Source: Sphaerolaimus hirsutus (Eukaryota > Nematoda > Chromadorea > Monhysterida > Sphaerolaimidae). Taken from it: a DNA stretch of 64,000 nucleotides. How positions within the stretch are numbered: position 1 is the stretch's first letter; the number at the start of each line of letters is the position of its first letter. Below the pieces are notes generated by a model. The model saw nothing but the letters and a program-made list of their open reading frames with translations, did no database searches and was not told the origin of the DNA. A program made the translations under genes and the position numbers. The stretch is taken from contig OZ038458.1 of NCBI GenBank assembly GCA_964036195.1, positions 19,171,832-19,235,831 of the forward strand. The letters are read 5' to 3'. Shown here one piece after another: positions 43,801 to 56,185 of the stretch.

Positions 43801-46800
43801 CGTGTGGCAGTCCGCAGTGGCCCACGAATAATACTGGGCGAACGCTATAGATAAGCCATCGTAGCTGGCTAGAAAGCCGCGCAGACGAATGTAGTAGCCG
43901 TTTAGATGGGACGGCCGGTCGGACCAGGGGGAGGCGGAGTCACTGGGAGGGGGGTTGGTTGGTTTGATGTGGGAAATTTGGAACAGTGCCAAGGAAATTA
44001 TCTGTGTGATAAAAGTGTGATGACTTTCCAGGTGGGTTTGTTTGAATGTTCGTTTTGGCTCCGGGTTTTTTTGTAGATTCGATTTTTTAGGTTTTCACGT
44101 GGATTTTAGGCAACAAGATTCATCGCGACAGCAAAATGAATATTTTAAATTACACCGCAGGTATGCTGCCGAACAACATACATGGTCGGGCTGAAAAGTC
44201 CCCGGGCAGTGCTCGCCATTCGCGCTACGGGTAAGCTACGGTTATAAAATTTTAACACGTTCATATATCAGGTGTTATGAGTTTTCACCCGAAATTTCAC
44301 CCCTCTAGCTCCACCCACTGCGGAACTGTGGGGATTACAATTTCGGTGATTTTGTACTGATGTACAAATGGTGCTCTAGCTCAACGCTGCTTTAAGTTGT
44401 GATCATGAAACTTTGGCTAGAGTAAGCCACCAGTGTTGGCAATGTGCCAGCACTAACCAACATTAGCTATGATATCATAAGCCTAGTCCATATTGCCATT
44501 AATGTCACTACTCTCACTACCAAATTCATTATTCTGCCCCTACGGTTGGTCAATACAGGTTAATACAGGAGGCGTTTTTCATGCACACTGCTGTTGAACA
44601 CAGGTAATGTGTCCACTACAGATAAGTAATGAAACTTAACTGAAAATCACTGCAATACAACATGATCTCAGATGATCACCAAAAACATCCATCACAGTTC
44701 CCACGTTTCTTGCACATCACCCTGATCTGCATATTAATTTCACCTTAATAGCAATGATGTTGATGAAAGTGTTGAATACTATCAGCACATTGCCAACATT
44801 GGTGGCTTACACCAGCCAAAGTTTCATGATCACAACTTAAAGCAGCGTTGAGCTAGAGCACCATTTGTACATCAGTACAAAATGACCGAAATTGTAACCC
44901 CCACAGTTCCGCAGTGGGTGGAGCTAGAGGGGTGAAATTTTGGGTGAAAACTCAAAACACCTGATATATTAGCGTGTTGAAATTTTATAACCGTAGCTTA
45001 CCCCTAGCGTGAATGGCGAGCACTGCCCGGGGACTTTTCAGCCCGACCATGTACATCTAATTTACAGAAAAAGTGTCGATTTAATTAAATCTCTCCGAGC
45101 CCAGATCAATAAAAAATCATGCAGACAAAAACTCAAACAAAAACCAACCTTATTCTTTTCGTGTATCCATACTCTGATTGTTTCAGGGCCAATTGTTGGT
45201 CGGTTTTTGGGCCAAAAATATCCAATAAATCGGGAGCGTCGGAATAAACGCCATCTTTTATTTGTAAACGAATTCCAGCGCCATCAGACTCCACGTTGAA
45301 ATTTTCCACCTATGTATATGAAGAGTAGTTTCTTTGTGTGATTTTTCAGGTGACATTTTGTGTATTATTCCTCGGGTCAAGCCCGCATCTTGTCAGTGGC
45401 AAGTAAAATTTCAAATGATATGAAATGCTGCAAGATACATACATATTTATATCGTTTTATGGATCACGTATTCAGTTTGTCTTTAAGCGTTTGTTGTTGC
45501 CTAGATTATTGAAATTATTATTTGTCATTTGGATGCAGCAGGCCGCTTAATGTTTCCGCCTTGTGGCTGGACAAAACCGTGGAATCGAATCTCGTGATTT
45601 GACATAGGCGTAAAACCATCAAAAACCTCTAGGTACCCTACATCAATGCTAAAACACCAAAATATGGCCAACCTTAACATAGAGTTTGTTATATTTGTTA
45701 GCGCGGGCGCGGCGGACAATCCACACGCAGTCAATATGAGCATTCACATCCAAATTGCGAGATGGTATCGTTATTGCACCGCCCAGAGATTCGAACACTT
45801 TGTCGCAGGAGACAGCTGCGTTAGATAATGCCTGATTATCTAGTGAGACAGCGTATTACCGTAGCAATTTGAATTGAGATTTGAGATGTGCCGTTTTCTT
45901 GCTGAAAGATCTAGCTTGCAGTCATGTATTTATGTCCATAAGGACGATTAATATTTTACTGCCAAATACACTCAATGGATTAAAATTTTCCCCAACTCCT
46001 TTCAGATAAAGCCTGCCCTGTAAAACCCCATCTCAAGGTGTACCAACGCTGCAAATAACACACACATTTAAATACTAGCTGCCATCCACACCATAAAAAT
46101 GTCGAACCCTCCAAACCCCCAACCCCTAACTCACAGTCACCCCCTCCAGTGCTGGGCTCATCAGGCCAGAACTTGCCACTCACAAATGTATACCTGGCTC
46201 TGAAGCCAACGGTGTGCGTGTAATGGCCGGCGGCGAACACGAGCGTCAATCTGTCGCCGGACGACACGAAGGGCGCCGGCCGGCCGTTCAAACCGTCGAA
46301 GCGACCCTGGCTGTTGAATGTCAGCGAGTTGTCGCTGTTGTAGATCTGAGATTGTTTTTATGCAGTGCCGGGATATTTGGGATTTTGCACTGAGTGTGTA
46401 ATTAATTTACAGAATCCGGTTGATAATGATAGTCATGTGCTCATGTGCACGTCGTGTTCTGAACATTAAAACTACTTAGAGGCCACTCCCAGACCCTGAA
46501 AAATGCTCTGTAAAATGTATAATGCAATGTGTCAAAGCTAATGTAGAATAAAATAACTAATTCACATTTTTGCTGCAGAGATTGGTATAATCCACTGACA
46601 GTACACTTTGCAATGAAACCTACCATATCTCACCCGAATAAAAACGTTCAGCAAAACCAAAAAGCACCAACCTTCAAAGAACTCATATAATTCAGCTGAA
46701 AATCGTCGAACAACAGTCGCACAAATCCATTTTCATCCTCATTTATTATAGTGTAATTTTTCACAACGGTCGGCGGGTAGCTGTCCGGGTATCGCGGTGA

Positions 46801-49563
46801 TTCAATTATACCAGAACTGCGTAATTTTGCCTTGGCAACTTCTGGTAAGAGACTACTGGCTGGAACCATTGGTCGACCGTGAATTATTTCTGTGTTTTCT
46901 GCGGGGTTTTTGTGGGGGTTTTATAAAGGGTTTAAAAAGCTGAATGAGGGATTCTGCTGTGTTGCGATAGTCTTCAGTTGAACAGCCACTTTTTAGTGCC
47001 CACAGTAGCGGAAAACTCTCTTAGAGGTATGCCATTTTGTCACGAGAAATGTGGAAAAATATGCAGATCTGCCGCCGCTGCCAGACACTTAGACGAGAGT
47101 TTGAAATCGTAAAGTCAACTTCAAAATTAAAACATCCAAACATTGCAAACAGCCCCCCCCCACAAGAAAAAAATAACAACAACCCACCGATCACAGTGAC
47201 TCGAATCGGGAATAACTTCAACAGTTTCCTTCGCAATTGCGCGTCATTGGCACAGAGTTCCATGGAAATGTGCACTCGCCCAGCTGTGGTAGTGTGTGAG
47301 CCCAAAATCAGTGAATCGTGGTCTGATAGATGTATACTGGCGTAGGGCGGTCTGGGATTGATGGAGGTTTGTATTTTGAGGGTGATAATGTGATTGTTTA
47401 TAGTGATAGTAGAGACGTAGGCTCGCTTGGCATGTAAACCCGCTTGGCATGTAGACCCGTTGCAGGGGTCAAATGGGAGAGGGCTGCTCAGCTATTTGGT
47501 TGGAAAGAAAGTTCTGACCTACTCCACCTGCGACTGTAAGTTCTAGGATCGGACAGAACTTTCTTGTCAATCTAATATATTTCTATTCAAAGGCTATAAT
47601 CCCCTGAGCCCTCCACAAATCGCCCAACTATCTATCTAGAACAAACGTTGAGCAATTTTAGCCCCAATTTTTACTCGAGATCGCTAAATTTTGCCATATG
47701 CATAATGTATATTTTGCTCCAGCGAGCCCCCAGAAAAATTTTCAGCTTTTTATTTCTTTGAAGGTGGTATTTGCTATCCATTGTCCACATGCCAAACGGG
47801 TTTACATGCCAACAGGCACAGGGTCATTGAAGATTAGTGGTCAATACGGGACTATCTGCTGACTGCGCACTGTGAGTGAAGTCTGCCATACCCCGTTTGG
47901 ACAAAATTTTTCAATTTTATAATCACATTACATTGAATTTTTATAAACATTTGGTAAAATTCTCGTTAAAGCATGCGACTCGATCGATATCAATTCAGAA
48001 TTGATTAGAAGGATTTGGTGTTGCTGTTACTGTAAATTTCGTGACGAATTTGCTTAGCACCTTTTTGGCAACCAGATTCATTGCACCTGCTGTCTGACAT
48101 TTTATTATATTTTGGCAGTACAAATCATAATACCACCCGTCATCTCAGAACTAAGAATATGAAAAATAAAACCCTCCCCAACCAACCTCAAATGTCCAGC
48201 GGCCGGTTCACTAATCGTCAATTTCGCGCAATCTCCAGCCGAATCCCTCTCAAACGGCGACAAGTAGGCTTCAGAATCACTTTTTGACGGGTCGCATGCG
48301 AGCGGCCGGTGCAGTTCGGACGACCGGAACGATTCCAATTTAGATGTCCAATTCAATGCGATCAGACACGCCGGGCAGGCGATCAGCGTCAGTTCGCATC
48401 TGAGGCAAGTGTGTCAATGTGAATGTTTTGGGTGGGTGGAGGACACCTGGGGGCAGTCCCAAGCCCTGTAAAGTGTAAAGTAAAGTGTCAAATGTAAAGT
48501 CAAATGCAAACTGTCAATTGTCAATCAAAACAAAAAAAGAAAAGATTTTATTACTGAACATTGCATGAGAATTGACAGTTTACTTTGCATTTGACTTTAC
48601 ATTTGACACTTTACTTTACACTTTACAGGGCTTGGGACTGGCACCTGGTGGCACTCACAAACCCTGTAAAATTTCAAAGTTTGTCAAAGCGAAGTTTGCC
48701 ATTTTACAGGGCAGTTTACGTGACATTTGACACTGCCTCAAAATTGACATTTTACAGGGTCAGTGAGTGTCCCCTGATCAAACGGAAGTCAACAAGTTGC
48801 CGCAGTGAAGAAAAGTAATACAAAACAACTTCACCAGCCAACCTGACAATCGGCGTGCCCGCACATGGGCTCTTCTTGCCTGGGCCGCGCATCCACCTAA
48901 CAGCGTCACTTCTCCCAGGGGAGTCCCTCTGGACATCCCCGCCCCCCTCCTCAGGCAGGTTGGCAAAGGCATCGCCGCCTATATCCAGCCATCCCTGCGG
49001 CTGCTGCAGCCCGATTTGCTGCTCATCTGCGCTCTGAAAGCCGGCTTGGCCCGACCCGGACTTTGAGATGTCCTGGGGGATTCGCAGACTGGCGAACGGC
49101 GAGTCAGGTGTCTTGGGGGTATGGGAGGAGAGGGAACGGCAGAGGATTAGATGGAATTCTTCGCTGGTGTTTGCTGGGTTGGGGGGGGGGATATTTATGA
49201 TGGATGGTCAATCGTTGAGTTTGTATATATTTGTGACAACGTCCTGAATCACCCCTCATAATACTTTAAGACTGGAATAAAAAATTCTTAGGGATAAAGA
49301 GGCCAGGGTCTAGTTTCACACATTGTCTAGTGAGAGATGGACTAATTGAAAAAAAGGAAGTTTGCAAATCACGTCTCGAGTGAGAGACAAAATTTGCATT
49401 ATTTTTAATTTTAAAACTATTTCAATAGTTAGTAAATTTTTTACATTTTCCCCCTCTCACCTGCCGCTTCATTGCTCACACTTTCTGAAGATTCAGTGTC
49501 GCTCTGAGCGGCGCAACATAATGCAGCTAGCACGGATAATAGCACCCCATGACGTATTTCCAT
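40880..49563 (-). CDS. CUB/LDLa single-pass receptor, Culd-like (12 exons, 1000 aa)
   Basis: Exons: 49480-49563, 48843-49111, 48187-48399, 47188-47336, 46672-46898, 46135-46345, 45673-45815, 45149-45309, 43691-43942, 42874-43051, 42136-42375, 40880-41755; all phases close. Residues: signal peptide 1-20 (MEIRHGVLLSVLAALCCA); Cys-rich, diverged CUB-like region about 110-238; CUB about 250-372 (GIIESPRYPDSYPP...GFRARYTFV); CUB about 388-525 (DCVWIVRR...IRLQIKDGV); LDL-receptor class A about 531-565 (CANGRC..CDRHDHCGDYSDE); transmembrane helix about 610-634 (LVLIVLLLIT plus VMIFV) followed by RLYRRRLLRR; cytoplasmic tail of 365 residues with a PPTY motif at 716-719 (NEDD4-type WW ligand), a DDDYYYEDD acidic/Tyr patch and an RRRRKSF basic patch. 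The architecture matches Drosophila Culd and is similar in plan to LRP3/10/12. It probably acts in endocytosis or trafficking of surface cargo. The last exon is G+C-rich, giving false antisense ORFs. Confidence 0.85.
41830..42000. repeat. Introner-family element, copy in receptor intron 11
   Basis: CCGGGGCAGTCCCGCACC ... TTTACAGGGTGCAGTTACC with AAATGTCATGCAAAATGTCA words. It does not coincide with the intron ends (41756-42135). Confidence 0.65.
43276..43673. repeat. ACCGTATTTCCTCGAATAA-family inverted repeat
   Basis: GCCGTATATCCTTGAATAAG ... TATTCGAGGTTATACGGTA, with many TTGAATAACTCCCCC units inside. In receptor intron 9. Confidence 0.65.
44179..45053. mobile_element. Long-TIR element, TA target site (copy 2)
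   Basis: The element proper 44181-45051 (871 bp) has termini CATGGTCGGGCTGAAAAGTC and their complement, flanked by TA. The interior is the reverse complement of copy 1 at 10719-11625. It lies in receptor intron 8. Confidence 0.88.
47415..47815. mobile_element. GGCATGTAAACCCGC inverted-repeat element with hAT-MITE debris
   Basis: The ends GCTTGGCATGTAAACCCG and CGGGTTTACATGCCAACAGG are inverted and resemble the TAGTCATGTA family. The interior 47580-47780 contains hAT-MITE-like words (CAACTATCTATCTAG, AATTTTAGCCCCAATTTT). In receptor intron 3. Confidence 0.65.
48447..48646. mobile_element. Introner-family element, hairpin copy with near-identical arms
   Basis: CCTGGGGGCAGTCCCAAGCC ... GGCTTGGGACTGGCACCTGG. 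The arms match each other almost base for base for some 75 bp (GTAAAGTGTAAAGTAAAGTG etc.). On the minus (receptor-sense) strand it carries latent GTGCCAG and CCCCCAG splice-like ends. A shorter relative follows at 48651-48778. Confidence 0.8.
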
Positions 49564-52500
49564 TTCAAACCACTGAATTTTTGGCTGCTAAAAATCACAT
49601 TCTCAAAATGATAAGTAGCGGGATAAAGGATTCAGTCTTGGCCGATTTACCCGTAAAACCTGGATAGAGTAACGCTGCGTTCAAGTGTTGTTATTGAAGT
49701 GTGGAAGTGCGGCCGAAAAAACGCATTTGAGTAGTAAAATAAGAAGAATACTGCTATTCTGTGTCATTCCGAATTTTTTCGACACTTTCGCAGCCGGCGG
49801 CAATCACGATTCCGCGCGCGGCCGGTTGTGAGGGCAAAAGAGAGACTCGTCGTCTATTATTCCTGCCATTTCGCTGGTACAAACCTAAAATACGCACGCA
49901 AATAACGTGGTAAACCATTTGGAAGGACAGAAACTGGACGCTGGCATAATAAGGTTCGAGGTATTCATATCACTGGCGGCACCGCGGAGGGAATTCTACA
50001 CTAGTGGGGCCGCCAGCGAGTAGAACACCTCCGTCAGAAGGTGGACACTCGGTACGGACGCAACGCGTATACACTCGCAGGTAGGATATATGCACAGGTG
50101 CTGCGGCGCATATTTACATGTCTATGTAGTCGGATGACATAAAACGCAGCCAGGTGCGGCGCTGGCACTCGGCCGCACACATGTAAATTTCAATGTCATG
50201 TCAAAATCAAAGTCAATATTAAATGAAGTGAAAGTGAAAATGTGTAAATACATAATGCACATAAATACAGGTTGATTTTTAGGGGCCATTGTGGACGTTT
50301 TACGTACTCACACGATGTAACGTAGGTACTTCAAATGCGCTTTTTCAGGTAGGATTCAGGAATTTGTAGGCATCTTTTCACATAGAAAATACCTATGCCT
50401 TAAAATAGAGCAATAATGGCATCGGCCTAAATAAAAAAGTCAAACGACCGATCGCTCATATACCGATACATAAAAAATTACTCGGACGCCATAACCAAAC
50501 TAGTGTAAACTAGTGAAGAATAGACTCTGCTCAAAAACGATTTCAATGTGCAGAATAAAATACCTATCAGTAAAATACGAAATATTGATGTGTCAGTAGA
50601 ACAGAATATTCTGGGTTTTTTTTTATGACACAATCGTTTTCCATGCACACACACAGAACATGACCTGCCAAAATAATTTACCGCAAATTTTTACAACAAC
50701 ATGTGAATTGTGAACATAGACATGGAAAATTTCATTCAACACAAACCATGAAAAACAACCGAATAATGAACATCAAGTTCCACCGAAAAAAAACGTTTTG
50801 ATATATTTCCACGCAAAATAACATGCCTAAAAGGTGGCGCGATTGGTACAGCTTTGTGAAGGAACAATTCACATGACTACAGGCCAGTGCCAATTAGCGG
50901 GTCATTCTTGTGCCACCCCTGGACACTGTAAAATGCCTGTAAAATGGCAAACTTCACTTGACATTTGACAAGTTTCTGCAACATTTTAAATGGGTCTTCT
51001 AATGGGAAAAGCATCAGCACCAGGATGCACCACATTAAAAACGACACAGCCAAGGTGTTTTTACGGCTAAATTACGGCAGATTCCCCACAATATTGGCAA
51101 GATTCCAAGCAGATTTAGGTTGCGTTCGACGCTGGTGCCAGCGCCATTCTACGGCTCTCTGCCATCACTATGGGGTGCACTATTCATTTTTATTAAAATG
51201 TGTAAATCTTCACCGTGCTGTATTCTGTGGGCATGTAGGCAGAAATGAAAACGGTGTATAAAATGAAATAGGGAGTTTGGTCATTGTGCGAGTAAATGGC
51301 AATTGCAGTCAGAATAAAACCATGGCAACACCGGTGATGTCTTTTTCGAACTGATGCAATTCAAATATACATATTGACGTCAGTAAAAACCTTTGGTTAC
51401 GGTTTGCAAATGAATATGAAGTGCTATGGCTACATCAAATCCTTTGAGAACAGTTTTTACCATTTTTCTGCCAATAAGATGCCATTTTTAAATACCTATT
51501 TGCATTGATTATAGGGATATAAAGGAAAAAAATCTCTAATTCTAACATTAAGAAACTGAAATTATAAGGCACAACTCTTCAACGCATTATTTTAATAGTA
51601 CAGTATTTGTTCAAAAGATAAAATATCGTATCGACAGCAGCACTGTAAAATAAATACGCATACAAAAATACATCAGTCTGAAATTGAATCCAACATGCGC
51701 ATGTTGACTCAATTTTGCATACTGCAGTCTGCAGCCACTGTTTGCTTTGACTTTAAAATTTGAAGAGAAGGCAATGTGCCAAAAAAATAGTGTGTAACGA
51801 AAATGGATTTTGGTTCAATCATGCGAAAAATAAATTTTGGAAGAGAAGGTCGAGGGGAGAATCTGGGACACCTCAAAAACAACAAGGCGTTGATCACGAT
51901 TGGTATTATTCTATTTTATCGCATTTATGATGTGGAATGGGTTGGTGTGCGTTGCGTCTGTACTGTTTGTAAGGTTCTATTTGGACAAAAGTGGCCAGGG
52001 AAGATCGCATGTTTTCGCATGCAAAAGCGACTGCGTAGATTCATAACTTTTCGAGCTGTCATACCTGCCGAGAACTTTTCAAACACACCAAGTCGCATGT
52101 AATTGGGGGTTGGCCCAATCACTTGCGATAGCACACAATTTTTTTCCATTCACCAAATACCATTGTATAGGTATTTGCCAATTCAATCACCTCCCTTTCA
52201 AAAAGTATCATTGTATTGTAAAATAAATTCTGACAATAACCCGCACTTCACACGCAAAAAGCGGCACTATCACATGACACTTTTGGCTGGAAATAGATAG
52301 GTAGTATGACTGACAACAGACACCTTTTTCATGTGATACTTTCAAGCGATTTTCCACTGTAATAAAAGATATGATTCACGTTTCGTAGGGAGAGAATAAG
52401 TCGTTGCCAGCAATAGTAATATCGCATGTTGAATAAATATAAAACAGCGAAAATTGTCAAAACGTTGGTTTAGAATTAAAATAAATACCTCAATGTCACA

Positions 52501-53257
52501 CATTTTCAATGTCCAAAATTAGGCCACAGAGCGAGGCGATTTTTGATTTGCGAAAAAAATTGGATCACATCACATCCATTAGCCAATCGGCGCGGCATAA
52601 ATAGGCACATATAAAATTTCTAAAATTGCTGCAGCCTGAAACACTACGACGAAGCTCAGAATACACATAATGTCACATAAAATGTTTCCACCTGAATCGC
52701 TTAGAATTATTGATCGCAGGCACACCTGTGCCGTACTGCATAGCAGCTGCATGCTACATAAACGCAAATATGGAAACAGGGGGGGGGGGGTTAACACAAC
52801 CCCCTTTTAGAGCTTTAGCAGCATTAGAATGCAAGGCAACCGAAATGCAATTCTACAAATCTTGCCCTAAAATACATATTATATGTATGTAGATATTTAT
52901 AGAGAAATGCCCTTCAAAATGTCAAAATTCATGTAAAATGTCAAACCACTGGTAAAATGATAAAATATTTTTTTGACATTTTACAGGGCATTTTACTAGA
53001 CTTTTGACTGATTTAAAAAGCGTCAGGAGTTAGGTGACAAAGCCAAAAGCGCCACGGCGCTTTTCTATACGCCAGCGCCAAGCGCAAATGGCGTCAGAGC
53101 AAAATAGCGCCACGCGCTTTTGTTGATAGCGCCATGGAGCAATGCTGCCAAGCGCCATGGCCCTTTCTCCTTTCCCTGAGACATTACAGCATTAAACGTT
53201 TGACACTTTGGACAACCTTTGACATTTACAGGGTATTTTACATAGTTTGGGTAGCAC

Positions 53258-53565
53258 CAGGGGGCACTCCCAGACCCTGTAAAAGACCGTGTAAAGTGTC
53301 AAAGAGCCTGTAAAATGTCATGTAAAAACCTGCAAAGTGTCAAACGTCATGTAAAACACTCTGTAATATGTCAGTGTATCCAAATATTTGGTTTTTGTAT
53401 ACAAATCTTATGTTTTTGTATCCAAATATCATGTCAAAAAGTAAGATTTGGGTACGATAAAATAAGATTTGGATACATTACAGGGTCTTTTACATGACAT
53501 TTGTCACTTTACAGGGTCTTTTACATAACACATGACATTTTACAGGGTCTGGGAGTGGCACCAGG
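53258..53565. mobile_element. Introner-family element, copy closest to the intronic one
   Basis: CAGGGGGCACTCCCAGACCC ... GGGTCTGGGAGTGGCACCAG, with the same ATCCAAATATTTGG / CAAATCTTATG core as 35504-35776. 308 bp, noncoding. Confidence 0.8.
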
Positions 53566-54077
53566 TGTCAACCCCAAGCACCAAACCTTGTGCAAGTTCT
53601 GAGCTCGGTGTACTTTTGCCTCCAAGCAGGTAAAATGTGTACACGATATGCAAATTTGAAAGCGTAGGTGCGTCTGCATAGCAGCATTTCGACTGAAAAT
53701 TCAGCCTATAACAACCTCTCAGCACGGAGGCAACCAAGCAGAAATGTAAACTACATTTTGATAGTTAGTCAAGAAGTCACACATGCTTCACTGGATATGT
53801 GTCCATGTTTACATTTTTATTTGTAACTATCAGGATAATTATGTGGGTGGGTACTGCAAATTGTTGAAAATAACATGTGATTAAAGACATTTCTTAACAG
53901 AGACAGACACTACTGTAAAGCTGCATACCTAGGTGGTCAAATGGAAACCTGTTGCACAAGGAAAAACGCACATCTCATTCTTACAAAAACCTATAATTTA
54001 GCTACCAATATTTTAGAAAACAACACAGTTTGGAAGGGAATAACATGAAGGACTGTTCTTTGCAAAGAAATATTCTC

Positions 54078-55499
54078 ATGTAAACTGGTGGCACATATAA
54101 ATGAGAAATCAGGTACCTCATTTTCCACAACAATCTCACAGGGAAACGTGCAGCCCAATAGCCCTACACACGCTAGTTGACATCGACACCAAATGTCAAC
54201 TGGTTCCGTTCCCAATTCAAAGCTTGCGTTTGAACGTCGTTCGTCGGCTCGTCAGCAAGCTTTAAATCGGGACCGGCACCAGTTGACATTTAGTGTCGAT
54301 GTCAACTAGCGTGTGTGGGCCCAATATGGCTGCCATTTGTTGTGGGGGTGCCCACAACATTTGTCTACATAAATGCCAAGTGGCACCCCATGGCACCCCC
54401 CTGTTCTGCTGTTACAGATCGATGAAGGTTTTTTGCCAATTTTTTCCTGGAAAATATAAATGAGAATTTTCAAAAAACCACACAAAATATAGCTGCAGTA
54501 AAGTGTGCAGCCATTTTTTGGTGTGCTGACAACATAAGTAATGAATTCACTTGTGTTGGTGCTTTTTCAAAAAATAAAAGTTCCTTGTATATTTTGACCC
54601 GCTGGTCATTTGTGGGTATATTTTGACCCCCATTCCACTACCCCCACAAAAAAATGGCCCCCAATATGCAGACATGTGCTATGAAGCCAGCTCAACAATT
54701 ATTTTGAACTTTGTGATAATCCAAATTGCGATTGTTATTGAAAAACCATGATTTTCAACTTTCTGGACATGACCTAGTTTTTTGTCTGGCCCATTCAAAC
54801 TAGATACATGGCACATTGCCCATTGGCCCCCATAGATTTTTTACAGATAATTAGTGCCCACATTAAATGGGCACAATTATTTTGTGATTTGTCTGGCGAC
54901 ATTGGAGGCGTTGGACACGCTGTCACCCAAGTGCTCTCTTTAAACAGGGCCATTTTTATCATTTGCTATAAACTATATTTGAGTGCAAAAACAGGGGCCC
55001 AGGAGCAGTCATATGTTGCCCCTGACACCAAACAAGCCAATTCTGGCCCCCATGTGCTCTATGAATAGCTTGGGATAATGGATTATTCACTTTGTAAAAC
55101 CTATGTTTTTGTCCAAAATTTTTTTTCAGTTTGGTCAACAATGCCATCATTGTGTGGGGATTCTGGGGGTTCTGAGAGGGTGGAAAAGTTGTACATACTG
55201 TGAATCTACCAATGTTAAAAAACTTTTTGGGCTCAAATGTCCAGAATAAAAATTATTAAAAATTTAAATTTCATCGGGAACAAAAATTCGTATGGAATTC
55301 TCATTTATATTATCCAGAAAAAAAAGTGAAATTTTTTGTTTTCTGCACCAAGGGTGGCCTGAGGGGGGTGCCCCCTAGGGTATATATAGTAAATACTTGG
55401 GGGCACCCTCACACATAATGAAAGCCTAACCGCTTGCATGTGGGATTTGTAAAAGACAATAAAGTGATTTTCTCATTTATATTTTCCACCAGTTTACAT
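54078..55499. mobile_element. 1.4-kb inverted-repeat element with AAAATATAAATGAG subterminal repeats
   Basis: Left ATGTAAACTGGTGGCACATA and right TATTTTCCACCAGTTTACAT are inverted ends. The word AAAATATAAATGAGAA recurs near both ends (54084, 54450, 55290, 55465) in mirrored orientation, and so does GGGGGTGCC. No ORF with transposase features. A MITE is nested at 54160-54322. Confidence 0.65.
54160..54322. mobile_element. CTAGTTGACATCGACACC-family MITE, short intact copy
   Basis: Ends GCCCTACACACGCTAGTTG and CAACTAGCGTGTGTGGGC. About 163 bp, nearly all stem; nested inside 54078-55499, so younger than it. Confidence 0.85.
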
Positions 55500-55882
55500 T
55501 GTACATGTACCTAAAACAACACACTTTTTATAACATGCACTACTACTTTTTATATGGCAGAGCGTTACACGAATACCAGGCACCAAATTTAACTGACAAG
55601 TTTTTTGGGCACCCAAATTTGTAACCTGCATTATCAGCGCATTTCAATTCCAAATGGTTCTTATTAGCAGCGTGCCAGAAAAAGCGTGTCGGGCTATTTT
55701 ATAAAATGTCAGGTAACCTCCATTGGAAAATGCAACACAGACCTGTCAAGTCGATTACGAGCCAATTGCGTTGAACACCGTTACAAAATCAATTGCACAT
55801 CGAAACACTAAACATGAATGAAAATTTGCCGCAACAAAGGCGAATTTCTCAAATCCACATTGATATGACCACAAACGCTCTA

Positions 55883-56185
55883 TACCGTATTTGCTTGAAT
55901 AATTTCCCTGGGTAATTATCATTTCTTCAGACTTTTTAAGGGGGGGGGGGGGCTATTCGAGGGGGTTATTCAAGGGGAGGAACTATTTTTTCGTCAAAAT
56001 TTTCAAGAATGTATCTATCAAGTCACTTCAAGAAATATGCTTTATTCACAAAATAAAATGTCATTTTTGTTCAAATTGGACAAAACAAATTGATTACCTA
56101 AATGCCTTAAGGGGGAATCATTTTTTCCTCACCCGTCTTACAGGGGGGAATAATTCAAGGGGGGATCATTCAAGCAAATACGGTA
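55883..56185. repeat. ACCGTATTTGCTTGAATAA-family inverted repeat
   Basis: TACCGTATTTGCTTGAATAA and TTCAAGCAAATACGGTA are perfect inverted ends, with a G12 run and mirrored AAGGGGGAATCATT-type arms. Confidence 0.75.

Noticed and set aside
45541-45660. Apparent frameshift in the receptor's third CUB domain: a second frame reads GYLEVFDGF after a TTTT run.
   Set aside because: Ending the exon at 45673 (AAG|GTTGGC) joins perfectly in phase to the exon at 45149-45309, giving KLYVKVENFNVESDG, a complete CUB strand order. The LEVFDG frame is coincidental intron sequence.
51803-52102. 99-codon + strand ORF in the gene desert.
   Set aside because: A/T-rich codons, no splice or domain support, overlapped by an equally long antisense frame.
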